Source of the DNA: Azolla pinnata
Taxonomy: Eukaryota; Streptophyta; Polypodiopsida; Salviniales; Salviniaceae
Assembly: GCA_037176905.1 (NCBI GenBank)
Contig: JBBBWG010001726.1
Location: 1 to 34,843 of the forward strand
DNA: 34,843 nucleotides
Direction: 5' to 3'
The notes under the pieces: model-generated
Databases searched by the model: none
The model's input: only the letters and a program-made list of their open reading frames with translations
What the model was told of the DNA's origin: nothing
Shown here: one piece after another, positions 18,975 to 29,736 of the stretch
Position numbering within the stretch: the stretch's first letter is position 1
Layout: each line of letters opens with the position of its first letter
Translations under genes and position numbers: made by a program

Positions 18975-20020
18975 GCAATGGTATCGATCGATCGATCGTT
19001 AGGCTTTTGGGTTTTGGGTTTTAGGTTTTACTTACTGTTCATGGAGATTGGATTCGATCGATTTGGGCAATGGCATGGATCGATCCGGAGTTTAGGGTTC
19101 ATGTAGGCTTTTGGGTTTTGGGTTTTAGGTTTTACTTAGTGTTCATGGAGATTGGATTCGGTTGATTTGGGCAATGGCATGGATCAATCCGGAGTTTAGG
19201 GTTCATGTAGACTTTCTTCAAACTGATCAGACAGCTTGTAACGATCGATCGGTCGATCAATCGTTAGGCTTTTGGGTTTTGGCTTTTAGGTTTTACTTAT
19301 TGTTCATGGAGATTGGATTCGGTTGATTTGGGCAATGGCATGGATCGATCCAGAGTTTAGAGTTCATGTAGACTTGCTTCAAACTGATCGGACAGCTTGT
19401 ATCGATCGATCGGTCGATCAATCGTTAGGCTTTTGGGTTTCGGGTTTTAGGTTTTACTTATTGTTCATGGAGATTGGATTCGGTTGATTTGGGCAATGGC
19501 ATGGATCGATCTGGAGTTTAGGGTTCATGTAGACTTGCTTCAAACTGATCGGACAGCTTGTATCAATCGATCGTTAGGCTTTTGGGTTTAGTTATAGTTC
19601 ATGGAGATTGGCTTCGATTGATTTGGGCAATGGCATAGATCGATCGAGTTTAGGGTTCATGTAGACTTGCTTCAAACTGATCGGACAGCTTGTATCGATC
19701 GATCGTTAGGCTTTTGGGTTTTGGGTTTTGGGTTTAGTTACTGTTCATGGAGACTGGCTTCGACTAATCTGGGCAATGGCATGGATCGATCGAGTTTAGG
19801 GTTCATGCAGACTCGCTTCAAACCGATTAGGGAGCTGTATCGGTCGATCGTTAGGCTTTTGGGTTTTGGGTTTTAGGTTTACTTACTGTTCATGGAGACT
19901 GGCTTCGACTGATTTGGGCAATGGCGTGGATCAATCGAGTTTAGGGTTCATGCAAACACGCTTCAAATTGATCAGGCAGTTTCGATCGATCGATCGATCA
20001 TTAGGGTGTTTAGGGTTCAT
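18975..20020. repeat. Tandem array, seven units of about 105-160 bp
   Basis: Each unit carries TTAGGCTTTTGGGTTTTGGG followed by TTTTAGGTTTTACTTA, GTTCATGGAGATTGG, GGGCAATGGCATGGATCGAT and GAGTTTAGGGTTCATG. Most later units add TCAAACTGATCGGACAGCTTG. GTTCATGGAG starts at 19037, 19141, 19302, 19463, 19597, 19743 and 19888. It is rich in TTTAGGG-like motifs and sits immediately upstream of the second PPR gene. Confidence 0.95.
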
Positions 20021-20946
20021 GGATACTCGCCTCTGACTCTTCCTCTTCAAATCGAGTTGCTTATGTCCTCTTTGAGGTTTTGCCCAGACCCAACTGACCC
20101 TTGCACAAGGCTTTCGTGATGGATCTGAGCCGCCGTAGAAATTTGTGCTCGAGAGATCTAACAAGAGGCCAGCAAGAGACCCGTAGAAGAGTCCATGGCT
20201 ACCGTGGAAAGATTCTAGAGCTTTTGTCCAAGCTCGATCCGTGCGACACCAACTGCCCCATCTCCGCTCAAGAATCGACAATATCTCTAACAGTATACCA
20301 AGTCAGCCAACCATTTGCACCATTCCCTTAACGGACTCGCATGTCCTTAGCTGATGCTGATGCTATTGCAACTGCTCTTTGGGCTGCAACGAGCTTCAGT
20401 ACCACTAGCGAAGAGCCACACCATGTGTATCGGAACGGCTGAGACCGAAACGACATCCCTCCTTCTTCTTCTCGTTCAGAATCGGGCTCTGTGGATTTAT
20501 CGAAAGAGCAGAGCAACAAAGGAACACACACCATGTAAACTCGTGAATCGGAAGGAAGCAGATCGAATGACATCCCATCTTTAACTGCTTCTTCTTCTTC
20601 TTCTTCTTCTGCTTCTGCTTCTTCTTCTTCCTCCTCTTCCTTCAGAATCGAGAGTCTATGGGATTATTATCGTAAGCCGGAAGCCCGATGAACTGAAAGC
20701 ACCACATGCCGAACATACACAGAAGCATGCATACACATGCACACACGCATGCACACATACATGCACACATGCATGCATGCATCCATACATGCACAAACAC
20801 ATGCATGAATGAATGCATACATGCACAGAGGCATGCATGCATGCATCCATACATGCGACAAACACATGCGTGAATGAATGCATACATGCATAGAGGCATG
20901 CATGCATGCATACATACATGATTTTGGGGGAAAAACCAAAGAAGAA

Positions 20947-20978
<32 letters not shown>

Positions 20979-21276
20979 CGAAGAAGAAGAAGACGACGAA
21001 GCTCTGAGTTCCTCTTGGCTATGGCGACCACAGTCTGCGAACCCTAGAAATCTCCCGCCCCTGCATTTTGGGCTCTGGCTCGCGTGGCCCTGCCTCTCTC
21101 TTCGCTCTGCCGGACTCTCTGCTGCCCCTCCATTCGCTCCAGATCTTCTCTGTTTCGGGTAAGTCGCCACCAATCCAGAAAGCACCCTTCGTTCTGCGCG
21201 CGCGCGCGCGCGTCTTTTCGGTTGTTCTTGCTTTCCCTCTCCCCCCCTCCCTTTCGTACCTTTGTCTTCCATCGCC
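20021..21276 (+). promoter_or_regulatory. Upstream region and leader of the RRM gene, repeat-rich
   Basis: Holds a (TTC)n tract (about 20587-20640), CATGCATG/ACACATGC repeats with units near 67 bp (about 20705-20930), a (GAA)n tract (about 20940-21000) and a (GC)n run (about 21199-21213), ending in CT-rich sequence before the ATG. A GTAAGT at about 21160 could be a leader donor, but no acceptor is seen before the ATG. The minus-strand frame at 19931-20281 contains FYGGSDPS, treated under findings. Confidence 0.6.
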
Positions 21277-24009
21277 ATGTCGTACATCGACACCGGAGAG
21301 GACGAGGTCGATTATGGCGAAGCAGAGGAGCAGAATGCCGTCGTTGCCTTCCCTTTGGACGGAAGATCTTCTGCCGCTTATGCTGCCGGAGAGGAGGAGA
21401 AAGAGGAGAAACATGAAGGAGGAGAAACGGCAGCAACGGCGGCAGCAGCAGCAGCAGAGACAGCAGCTGCGGAAGCAGGAGAAGATGAAGACGAACCCAT
21501 GGCTGAAGAAGGTTACGAAGATCTCTATGATGATGTCGACTTCATCTTCGAGGATTCCGCAGAGATAGGGAAAGACAACGAGAAATTAGACCTTGGAGAC
21601 GAAGACCTCGACGAGCAGCAAGACGATGGCATGCCGCATAATGAGATGAGATCTTCTTCTAAAACCGCTCAGTTCACAGATCAGCAGAAAAATGGCGAGA
21701 AGCAGGTCTCAGGCACGAGTAAGCTTCACGAGCGATCGAGCGGTCAAGTGGACCCTGGCAATGAGCAGATTGGGGTATCCCCTGCTGCTGAGAAGCAGGT
21801 TTCTACCTCTAATAAGCTTGAAGTTGCAACTGCTCAGAAAATCCACGGAAATGAACAGATTAGGGTTTCTCTTTCGTCTGACAAGCACATCCCAAGCATT
21901 ATAAAGCTTGAACCCATGTCTAGTGGTGAAAAGAGCCACGGAAATGGGCAGTCTAGCGGTCAACAGAGCAATGGGACCCAACACTTAAAGGTTTCGCTTG
22001 CTTCTGAGAAGCCAACTCCCGCCATTGTCAAGCCCGAAGATATGTCTTCTGGCTATGGAAATGAAAGGCTCCGTGCTCAGAAAATCCAGGGCACTGAACA
22101 GGTCATGGTCACCCCTTCTTCCGAGAAGCAAGTTGATCCTCTTAAGTTTGAAGAAAAGAACCATGGAAATCAACAAACTAGAGTTTCTTCTTTAGCACAA
22201 ACCGGAGGTATACCAACTCAGACAGCCTTGACACACGACAGTAAGCGTAACGAGGCTGTCGCAGCAGTCCCTGGCATGCTCATCAACAAAGCTATAAGGA
22301 AAGAAGAAGAGGAAGAGGAAGAGGAAGAGGAAGAAGAAGAGGATCTTGAAATGGCTTCTGATTATACGCAGACAAACACCCGCCCAAAAGTGAAGATGGA
22401 GAATCTTGCTAAAACCCCAGCTTTGGAAGCCAAAGCCCCTTCACTCCTATCTCAAGATAGACAATTCAAGAAAAATGACAGTGGTTTAGAAGAGGCTATC
22501 GTGAACTCGAAGGGGAATGATGTCTATAACAGAAGAACATCTGCAGCAGAGCAACATATATCAAGAAAGATGCATGATAGCAGCAACAATAGGCTCCGAG
22601 GGAATGAGAATCTCGAACAAGAAGCTCCTCAGAGTGGTGGGAACAGAGTCTCGGTCGAACCACCTGTTGTAAACGAGTATGCAGTAAAGTCTATTGGACA
22701 GCAATCCAACGGATGTACAATGCTTTTTGTCGGAGACTTGCATTGGTGGACTACTGATGAAGAGCTAGAGACAGCACTTTCAGAATATGGAGCTGTGAAA
22801 ACCCTCAAGTTCTTCGAGGAGAGAGCCAGTGGAAAGTCTAAAGGCTATTGTCAGGTTGAATTTTTTGATCACACTGCTGCGTACTCCTGCAAAGAGGGAA
22901 TGAATGGGAAAAAATTCCACGGGCGCCCTTGTTTGGTTGCTTTTGCGAACCCTAGAACTATAATGCAAATGGGAACTGCACAAGTTGATAAAGCTCAAGC
23001 ACAGCTGCGAGCACAACAAGCTCAAATCCAATCAAGGAGATCAATGAACAACAATAACCACTCTGATAGCAATGCAAATGCTACTAGTACAACTGCGGCT
23101 ACAAGGGGAGGAAATACTACTTCGTATCAATCCAGTGGTGATAATGCACGTGGTTACGGTAGGCAGAATGTTAACAGTGGTGTTGGTAATAGTGGGAGGG
23201 GTAGCCATGGTCAGAGTGCACCTTCTGGACGAGGATCTGGAAGAGGTAGGGGTAATAATAACAATAACAACAGCAACACAGGAAGCAAAGGGATGACTGG
23301 GAATGGGAACATTGGTGGTGTCACACCGTTTGCTCAAGGTATTGTTGGGCCAATGGGAGGTGGGTTAATGATGCCACAAGCTCTGCTTGGACAAGGATAT
23401 GATCCGAGTTATGGTCCTCCAAGAGGTGGAGCTGGTTATGGAGGATATGTTCTACCTGGCCCTCCTTTTACTGGTATGGTTCAGCCTTTTCCTACCATGG
23501 GGCCAGGAGCTCTTGCCGGTGTCTCTCCACATGTCAACCCAGCTTTCTTTGGCAGAAATGCCACAACAAATGGCATGGGAATAATGGGTGGAAACGCTAT
23601 GGTGGATAGTTCAGCATGGGGTGATGGAAATATGAATGGGTGGGGTGGAGATGACCATGATAGAAGAGGTCGAGAAGCGAGCTATGGTGATGATATGGGC
23701 GGTTCAGATTACACGTATAGTAACGAGTTAGCGTATGAACGTAGCAGGGGGGCGAAAGATTCTGACAGAGCTGATGCAGAATGGCCCGATCGGCACAGGC
23801 AGAGAGAGAGGGATGGGTATAGGGAACAAGGGAGAGGGAAGGACAGCAGAGATGATAAAGACGATGATTGGGAGAAGGAAAAAATGGGCAAATCGAGGAA
23901 CAAAGGGCGTTCGATGATCGATGATGATGAAAGGCAACAGAGCAATCAGCGGGGCCGATTGAAAGAAGAAGAGTATGGCAAGAGACGCCGGTTAGGTGGT
24001 GACCGATAG
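21277..24009 (+). CDS. RRM protein resembling plant CFIm68/CPSF6-like factors
   Basis: Intronless, 910 residues, start MSYIDTGEDEVDYGEAEEQ in context CGCCATGT. Order: acidic, Ala/Glu-rich N-terminus (1-110); low-complexity repeats (about 160-305); a Glu run (about 344-358); one RRM (about 478-562) with RNP2 MLFVGDL and RNP1 KGYCQVEFF; a Gln/Asn- and Gly/Arg-rich segment (GRGSGRGRG, Asn runs); a Gly/Met/Pro-rich segment (YGPPRGGAGYGGY); and a charged C-terminus rich in RE/RD/DR dipeptides ending GKRRRLGGDR. One RRM, then Gly/Pro-rich, then an alternating-charge tail is the layout of CFIm68/CPSF6, which pairs with CFIm25 in nuclear cleavage and polyadenylation. Plant relatives with this RRM and tail are known as RRM-family proteins; orthology here is inferred. 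CPSF6 is RS-like rather than RE/RD-rich throughout, so another RRM/RGG splicing protein remains possible. Confidence 0.8.
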   Translation: MSYIDTGEDEVDYGEAEEQNAVVAFPLDGRSSAAYAAGEEEKEEKHEGGETAATAAAAAAETAAAEAGEDEDEPMAEEGYEDLYDDVDFIFEDSAEIGKDNEKLDLGDEDLDEQQDDGMPHNEMRSSSKTAQFTDQQKNGEKQVSGTSKLHERSSGQVDPGNEQIGVSPAAEKQVSTSNKLEVATAQKIHGNEQIRVSLSSDKHIPSIIKLEPMSSGEKSHGNGQSSGQQSNGTQHLKVSLASEKPTPAIVKPEDMSSGYGNERLRAQKIQGTEQVMVTPSSEKQVDPLKFEEKNHGNQQTRVSSLAQTGGIPTQTALTHDSKRNEAVAAVPGMLINKAIRKEEEEEEEEEEEEEDLEMASDYTQTNTRPKVKMENLAKTPALEAKAPSLLSQDRQFKKNDSGLEEAIVNSKGNDVYNRRTSAAEQHISRKMHDSSNNRLRGNENLEQEAPQSGGNRVSVEPPVVNEYAVKSIGQQSNGCTMLFVGDLHWWTTDEELETALSEYGAVKTLKFFEERASGKSKGYCQVEFFDHTAAYSCKEGMNGKKFHGRPCLVAFANPRTIMQMGTAQVDKAQAQLRAQQAQIQSRRSMNNNNHSDSNANATSTTAATRGGNTTSYQSSGDNARGYGRQNVNSGVGNSGRGSHGQSAPSGRGSGRGRGNNNNNNSNTGSKGMTGNGNIGGVTPFAQGIVGPMGGGLMMPQALLGQGYDPSYGPPRGGAGYGGYVLPGPPFTGMVQPFPTMGPGALAGVSPHVNPAFFGRNATTNGMGIMGGNAMVDSSAWGDGNMNGWGGDDHDRRGREASYGDDMGGSDYTYSNELAYERSRGAKDSDRADAEWPDRHRQRERDGYREQGRGKDSRDDKDDDWEKEKMGKSRNKGRSMIDDDERQQSNQRGRLKEEEYGKRRRLGGDR
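21750..22200 (+). repeat. In-frame repeats of about 100 bp in the RRM gene
   Basis: Units begin with GGAAATGA/GGCAATGAG-like sequence near 21757, 21848, 21943, 22059 and 22165. They encode variants of GNEQIRVSLSSDKH, then P-x-I-x-KLEPMSSGEKSHG. Copies vary in length by several codons yet keep the frame. This is upstream of the RRM in a region expected to be disordered. Confidence 0.85.
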
Positions 24010-25835
24010 AAAGACACTCCATACAAAAGAGCTCACCACAGGTGCATATATCTGTGCTTCAAAAGCATGTCGTTAATTGCCTTCTTTTGATGAAAAGGTT
24101 AGTGTCGCATGTGGTCTTAACGGAATGCTCTCATGTGCTTCCTGGTCAGAGGTGGACTCGAGAATAATTTGCAGAACTGTCTTTTTTCTTTCTTTCATTT
24201 ACCTTTTCTATTTTCTTCCGGTTTTCGCAAATTTAATTGCTTGAAAGACTTGTTGGCACTCCTCCCGTGCCCTGGAATCTATATAAGCTTTTGGCATGCC
24301 CTCGAAGAGACTCTGATTGTTTTAGCCTCTCATTACGAGGGTTTGGAAGTGCTTCCAGAACATCAAGCTTTCATCATGGTCAATGTATGTAAAAGTATGG
24401 CAAAACCTTTAACTCTTAGCTACTATTGTGGAAGATGATTCGCTAACATGTATACCTTTAAGTCCGAGCCCTTTATCTGGTTTTGTTCTCCTATGTGGAA
24501 TGTCTTTCTTTCCTCCTCCAGATCCGGTAGGGTGCTCCAAATTGCCTTGGATTCTTATCAACAGTCTCAAATTGTTTCTCTCTTGTAAAAATATATGATC
24601 AGGGCATCGATACTCGATGTTAGATATATATACATGGATATTTTGTATAGCAGTTACACACTGTTGCTGATTCATTTGCATGGGTGCCTGTATGAACTAT
24701 TCAGTTGTATTAATTCTGATATAAGATTCCCAGCATCTTTCAATCAGAGGTATATGCAATCAAATTTTGGTAAAGAGATTGACCTTTTTTGTCTGTGGTG
24801 AAATGTTGATGTTTCGGCTCAAAGAAACAGAACACAAATTGTTGGGTTCTTCATAAAAGTGGATTCAAACCGCTGTCAAAATGGAGTGGCAGATTACAAG
24901 TCTTCTCTTTTGCGCTATTTCTTGTTTTTGTGGAAGTTATTCCTTGATTTGGAAGCAGTGATCGAATCCTCTCTTGGATTGTTGCTTTTGTTTTCTTGTG
25001 TATTTTTTTCTTGACTAACGATCTTTACGCCTGTGGTATAAGATCATGTACATGGAATTAGAAGCCAATCCTGGCTGGTGGTGTCTTTTCTTGATGCAAA
25101 GAGAAGTCCTAATTTGTACCTTGTTCAAGTTTAAGAAGTTTCCTCGCTATTCAAGCTCACAGCGCTGATCTAGACTTTGAAGACTTAATGAGACCAATCT
25201 TCAAACCCATAAATGGTCACCTTTGATGTCGAAAACTACATTCAAACTTGGAGAAACAAGATGGGCAAAAAACAGTTGATTCGGGTGCAGTATAAGACAC
25301 GCAAAATGCTTCTTCGAACGAATATGATTCGATCTCAACACATGTGAGGAGGCTGAGAGCATTCAACATGTGCATGGATTTGGATTCGACATATGCATGG
25401 ACGAGTTTGAGAGTAGCGTGAGACGGGGATCGGAATTTGGAGGTAGTGTTGTTGTTAGGCCATGGCTCGTTTCCATAGCTGAATGGGAAGCTGATTGCTC
25501 GAGAAGCATCCTTGCCCCAATCATGGCCGTATCTCGTTCCAAAATAGTCGAGACTAAATAATTAGCTGTTGTTGATACAAATTCGATCCTTCTTCTTCTT
25601 CTTCTTCTTCTTCCTTTTTTCCTGTAAATGTCTGTTTGCATTAAAACAACTTCACAATACAAAACCCCTTGCTATCGAAACTACCTTAAAAGTAGCGATG
25701 CGGCAAGGTCAACCTTCTAAGGTGCTGGAACGTTAAATAACACAAATCTAGCTCCTGCAAGGACAAAGTTCCCATACAACATAAGTCTGGAAAGCGCGCC
25801 GAATCAACATCCCGTTTTATCTTACATAGTTGTTG
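24010..25835. other. 3' flank of the RRM gene and spacer
   Basis: The first few hundred bases are probably the RRM gene 3' UTR. The rest is T-rich spacer with a (TTC)n tract at about 25591-25613. Open frames (24133-24438, 25363-25662) have no recognisable content. Nothing else seen. Confidence 0.5.
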
Positions 25836-26390
25836 AGATAACTCTCCAGAAAGCTTATCAAATTCAACCCTCTTCTTCTTCTTCTTCTTCTTCTTTCAGC
25901 AATGCCAAATCAACCTCCCTTTTATTTCACAAACTTGTTGAGATTGCTCTCCAGAAAGCTTATCAAATTCAACCTTCTTCTTCAAATCTAACTCTCTTCT
26001 TCTTCTTTTAGCAGTGCCAAATCAACCCCCCTTTTTGTCTTACATACTTGTTGAGATACGCTCTAGAAAGCTTATCAAATCCAACCCTCTTTTTCTTCTT
26101 TAAGCAATGCCAAATCAACCTCCCTTTTATTTCACATACTTGTTGAGATTGCTCTCCAGAAAGCTTATCAGATTCAACCTTCTTCTTCAGATCTGAATTT
26201 CTTCTTCTTCTTCTTCTTCTTCTTCTTCTCTTCTTCTTCTTTTAGCAGTGCCAAATCAACACCCCCTTTTTGTCTTACATACATGTGGAGATACTCTCCA
26301 GAAAGCTTATCAAATTCAACCTTCTTCTTCAAATTTAACCTTCTTCTTCTTCTTCTTCTTCTTACTTCTTCTTCTTCTTTCTGTTAGCAA
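25836..26390. repeat. Five-copy minisatellite with TTC tracts upstream of unnamed gene
   Basis: Units contain TACTTGTTGAGATTGCTC, CCAGAAAGCTTATCAAATTC, AACCTTCTTCTTC and TTTTAGCAGTGCCAAATCAA. The AAGCTTATCA core occurs near 25851, 25957, 26069, 26161 and 26304, so the period varies from about 90 to 145 bp, mostly because the (TTC)n part differs. The array ends about 100 bp before the ATG at 26490, so it probably lies in the promoter or leader. Confidence 0.9.
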
Positions 26391-26489
26391 GTGTATTTGC
26401 AGAAGGGTAGTTGCAGAATTACAGAAAACGCAGAGCGATGAAGACGAAGAAGGAGAAGGCGGCGGAGGAGAAGCAGCAGCAACAGAGCA

Positions 26490-28412
26490 ATGGCGAGCTC
26501 CTTCTGCAGACGTCCCCGCCGCCTCCTCTTCTCCCGCTTCTTCTTCTTCAATCCTCCTTCCCTCCAACCAACCCGCCGCCATAGCCACACCTCCGTCCTG
26601 TGGGAGCAGCTCCTGGGCCGTAAATACGAACCTTCCCTCGCCAAAGCGCTCCACGATGCCGTCTCCCAGTACAAGGCCTCGCAGAGCGTACCCTCCTGGC
26701 TCCCTTTCCTGCCCAATTCTTCCTTCTGGGTCCCTTCCTCCGAGGAATCGGCTAAATGCCTCCAAGACCTCGCTGATCGCCTGAATGAGTCCGATCCCGA
26801 TTCTGATTCCGAATCTGATATTGGCTGTAGCAGTTGTATCTCTGATCCATCCCGAGAGTGCTTCCATGAAAGCTTGTGTCTTGAAGACGACGACGACGAC
26901 GACGACGATTATGTTGATGATGATGACGAAGACGAGGACGATGATGAAGAGGATGGCGATGCAGAAATTCGTACTAGAATCTCTGCCGTCACTGCCTTCC
27001 AGGTCACTGATAAGCTTCTGGACATACATCGAAAGTCTCCTATCCAGCAGGGTACTCTTCTCTTTTTCCATCGTCTTTACTTTTTGTGCCTGATTCCTTT
27101 TTTTCTTTACCATGAATTCTTTGGAAATATAAGAGGTTAGTCTAGGAGAAGACATTGTTGGGTTTCAAATCTTCCAGATTGTGGCTGAATTAAGCAGAGA
27201 TAAGGAAGGGTACAAGGGTTCCATTTCCTGTACTGTATAAAACATATTTTCAAGCCCTTCCTAAGATAGGTTTGTGTGATTTAGTGGCCTTTGTAATGTT
27301 TCAGAATATGAATACATGCTATAGCATATCTAGATGGATGCAAATAACTATATTGAAGCTTGTATCATTAACATGTTTTTGATGGATACAAATGCTAATT
27401 TTGAGCCTTTGTCATATGAATATTGATGCTCATATCATTTCCATATTTTGATATTATACAAATACCCATATTATGAAGCTTGTATCCTTAATATATTCAG
27501 ATGGATACAAATACCCCTACTTTGAAGTTTGCATCATTAACATGTTTAGATTGCTATGAATACCCATATTTTGAAGCATGTATCTACAAGATTTTTCTAA
27601 CTGTACAGGTGTGCTGTGCTATATTATGGTATTTAAGTTATGTTGTATAACGCGATATGTAAAGAACATTTAAGAAGAACATTCTCCTTTTCTGCTCATA
27701 GCAGATGGTTGGAAAGATATATTAATTTTTTTCAAGTCATGACTCATTTCCCATGGATAAAGTTACTAACTGTTAGTGCACATATTTATGCATAATAGAT
27801 TTGATGTTCACATATGCATTGTACTTTGGGAGTTGCTGACTTTGTATATTGCATTTAGAGAATCCTATTGAACACAGCCTTTCTCATCTTTTAAGTATCA
27901 AAGGTGATGGGTGTACAATTTGTGCTCAATGTTTTAAGGATATTATAGTCTTGATGGTTCTTTAAAGGTATTTGAGTTCTGTCCCTCATGAAAATTTTGT
28001 GATCAAACTTCTTACCTCATTAGATTTGTACAACTCCCGGAAGGTGTAAATATACGTGTAACTATATTAGCAAAAAAATCAACTATCAGTGGATACTTTT
28101 GATAAGATCAATACGAAGCTGTGTGTTAGTGGTTCTTGATGTACTATGTGTTCCTGTAAATATGGGAAAGAATGTTTTTTAAGAAACATTGGAAGCATAG
28201 TATAGGGATACCATATTCCCATATGACAACTTATTAGAGGGCATCAGTCGGTTACTGATATATGAATGATAACAAAATCTGGTGGGATGTCACAGGGACA
28301 ACTGTTGTGCTTCTTGATCATTTCGGTGGTGCTGGAGATGTGATTGATGATACAACTGAAGATGATGAAGACGATTACACAGATGAGGTGGTTGTAATTG
28401 ACTCCACAAAAG
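26490..28412 (+). CDS. Conserved-looking plant protein of unknown function, exons 1-2
   Basis: I cannot name it. Exon 1 (26490-27051) starts at ATG in context GAGCAATGGC and gives 187 residues: a basic, Phe-rich N-terminus (MASSFCRRPRRLLFSRFFFF, possible organelle targeting), a segment LWEQLLGRKYEPSLAKALHD then SVPSWLPFLPNSSFWVP that looks structured and family-like, then an acidic low-complexity part (Asp/Glu runs) and FQVTDKLLDIHRKSPIQQ. The donor is CAGG|GTACTC. Exon 2 (28296-28412) is phase 1, 39 codons: TTVVLLDHFGGAGDV then DDTTEDDEDD and VVVIDSTK, donor AAAG|GTAACG. Both junctions are phase 1. A likely third exon is listed separately. The intron is 1244 bp with a tandem repeat. The G+C of exon 1 is well above its flanks, supporting real coding. 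Confidence 0.65.
27322..27600. repeat. Intronic repeats of about 65 bp
   Basis: Degenerate units of the form ATACCCATATTTTGAAGCTT then GTATCATTAACATGTTTAGA and TGGATACAAA recur across about 27350-27600. They lie within intron 1 of the unnamed gene. Confidence 0.75.
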
Positions 28413-29736
28413 GTAACGATTCTTCTTTTTATAGCTGAATTTTCATCAGTAACCACTGTAGGCTGACGACAATACACTTGATATTTGTGGAATCTTTCTC
28501 GATTTTTTCTTGCAGTTATTTATTTATATTTATGCAATCTAAATTTTGGAAATGGCTGAGGACAATGAACTTGATAATGGACTCATGCTGCAATTGTATC
28601 TTTTTACTGTGCAGAATAAGGTGAATGGAGACATTGCCATCCCTTATGCTGTCTATGATGATTGAGGATTTGGTACATATTGGAAGTGGGTATTGGGAGG
28701 TCCATTGTGAGGGTGAGTGTGATATCTCTTGCAGAGCGGAAGATGACACCTTGGTAAAATTACTTCCTGTTTGTTCTATAATCCTCCACTGTTAGAGAGG
28801 TATCATTATTGCCATTAAAGGATGAATATTGGATATATCAAATCTAAAATATGAACCTTGTAAATCTAGAAGGCTAAATGGGTTCGATCACATGGACCTG
28901 CTTTTCTCTACATAAATAATCCATTGTTGAGAGATGATTGTCCCGTCTGATAAATCAATGAGTTCGTCCATTTTGCACAGAATTCTTAGCTAGAATCTTT
29001 ATCATCAATATTTCAGCCACGATGAATCATTGTTAAACTGCTTTGAAACTTTATTTGGCAGGGTCTATGTTGTTTGTACTCTTTTTAAGCCCCTCACTTG
29101 CTCAAAAGGATCTCCTCACACTGAGAAAAAAGGACTTCAGTTTAGTCCTTTTTCAACAATCTTTTGATGAGAATGACTCATTTGTAAATTGATAAAAACT
29201 GAATACTAGATAGATCACACTCTTATGTGTTATCATACTAAAGTAATTTTGCTTTTTGAATTTTGGATAACTACAATGCTCTCTTGGCATAACTATTTAC
29301 TTCTCTTATAACCCAAGTAATGTGCCTAAAATCCTCGGTAACTATTTGCTTTCCTGTGAATTATGTTGTTGGGCACTTGAAGTAAATTGTTCAGTAAACT
29401 GGTTGAGCCCCATGTGGCATTAAGAATGTTTCATAATCATGGAATACTTATTCAGCTGTAGATGCAGATGGCGGAAGATGGTTTGTTTACTTGTAAAAAG
29501 AGGCTACTAGTTCAGAGAACATGAAGCTTGTGCTATTGCTAAATCCCAATAGAATCATGAACTGGCACAGGTGCTTATGCATCTATAGATCTCATTGAAC
29601 ACAGATGTGTTAAACAGCTGGCATTGCCATTTTGTGAAAGATCAAGGGATGTATTTCGACTATAGTTCCACGGACCTGCTCATGGGAGGTTACTGTGATG
29701 TCTTGTGCACATGATAGCTCTTTTCCTGCACATCAG
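28413..29736 (+). other. Probable intron 2 of the unnamed gene
   Basis: AT-rich. One stretch, 28625-28789, holds a 54-codon frame (METLPSLMLSMMIEDLVHIG, then GYWEVHCEGECD) that looks protein-like but cannot be joined to exon 2 by any visible acceptor in phase. Confidence 0.35.

Noticed and set aside
20642-21293. His/Cys/Met-rich minus-strand ORFs
   Set aside because: Translation of CATG/CACA repeats and the GAA tract; composition is explained by the repeats.
26316-27155. 279-codon minus-strand ORF opposite the unnamed gene
   Set aside because: Poly-Lys, Glu and Val/Ile runs come from the TTC and GAC repeats of the opposite strand; the plus-strand exon has good start and splice context.
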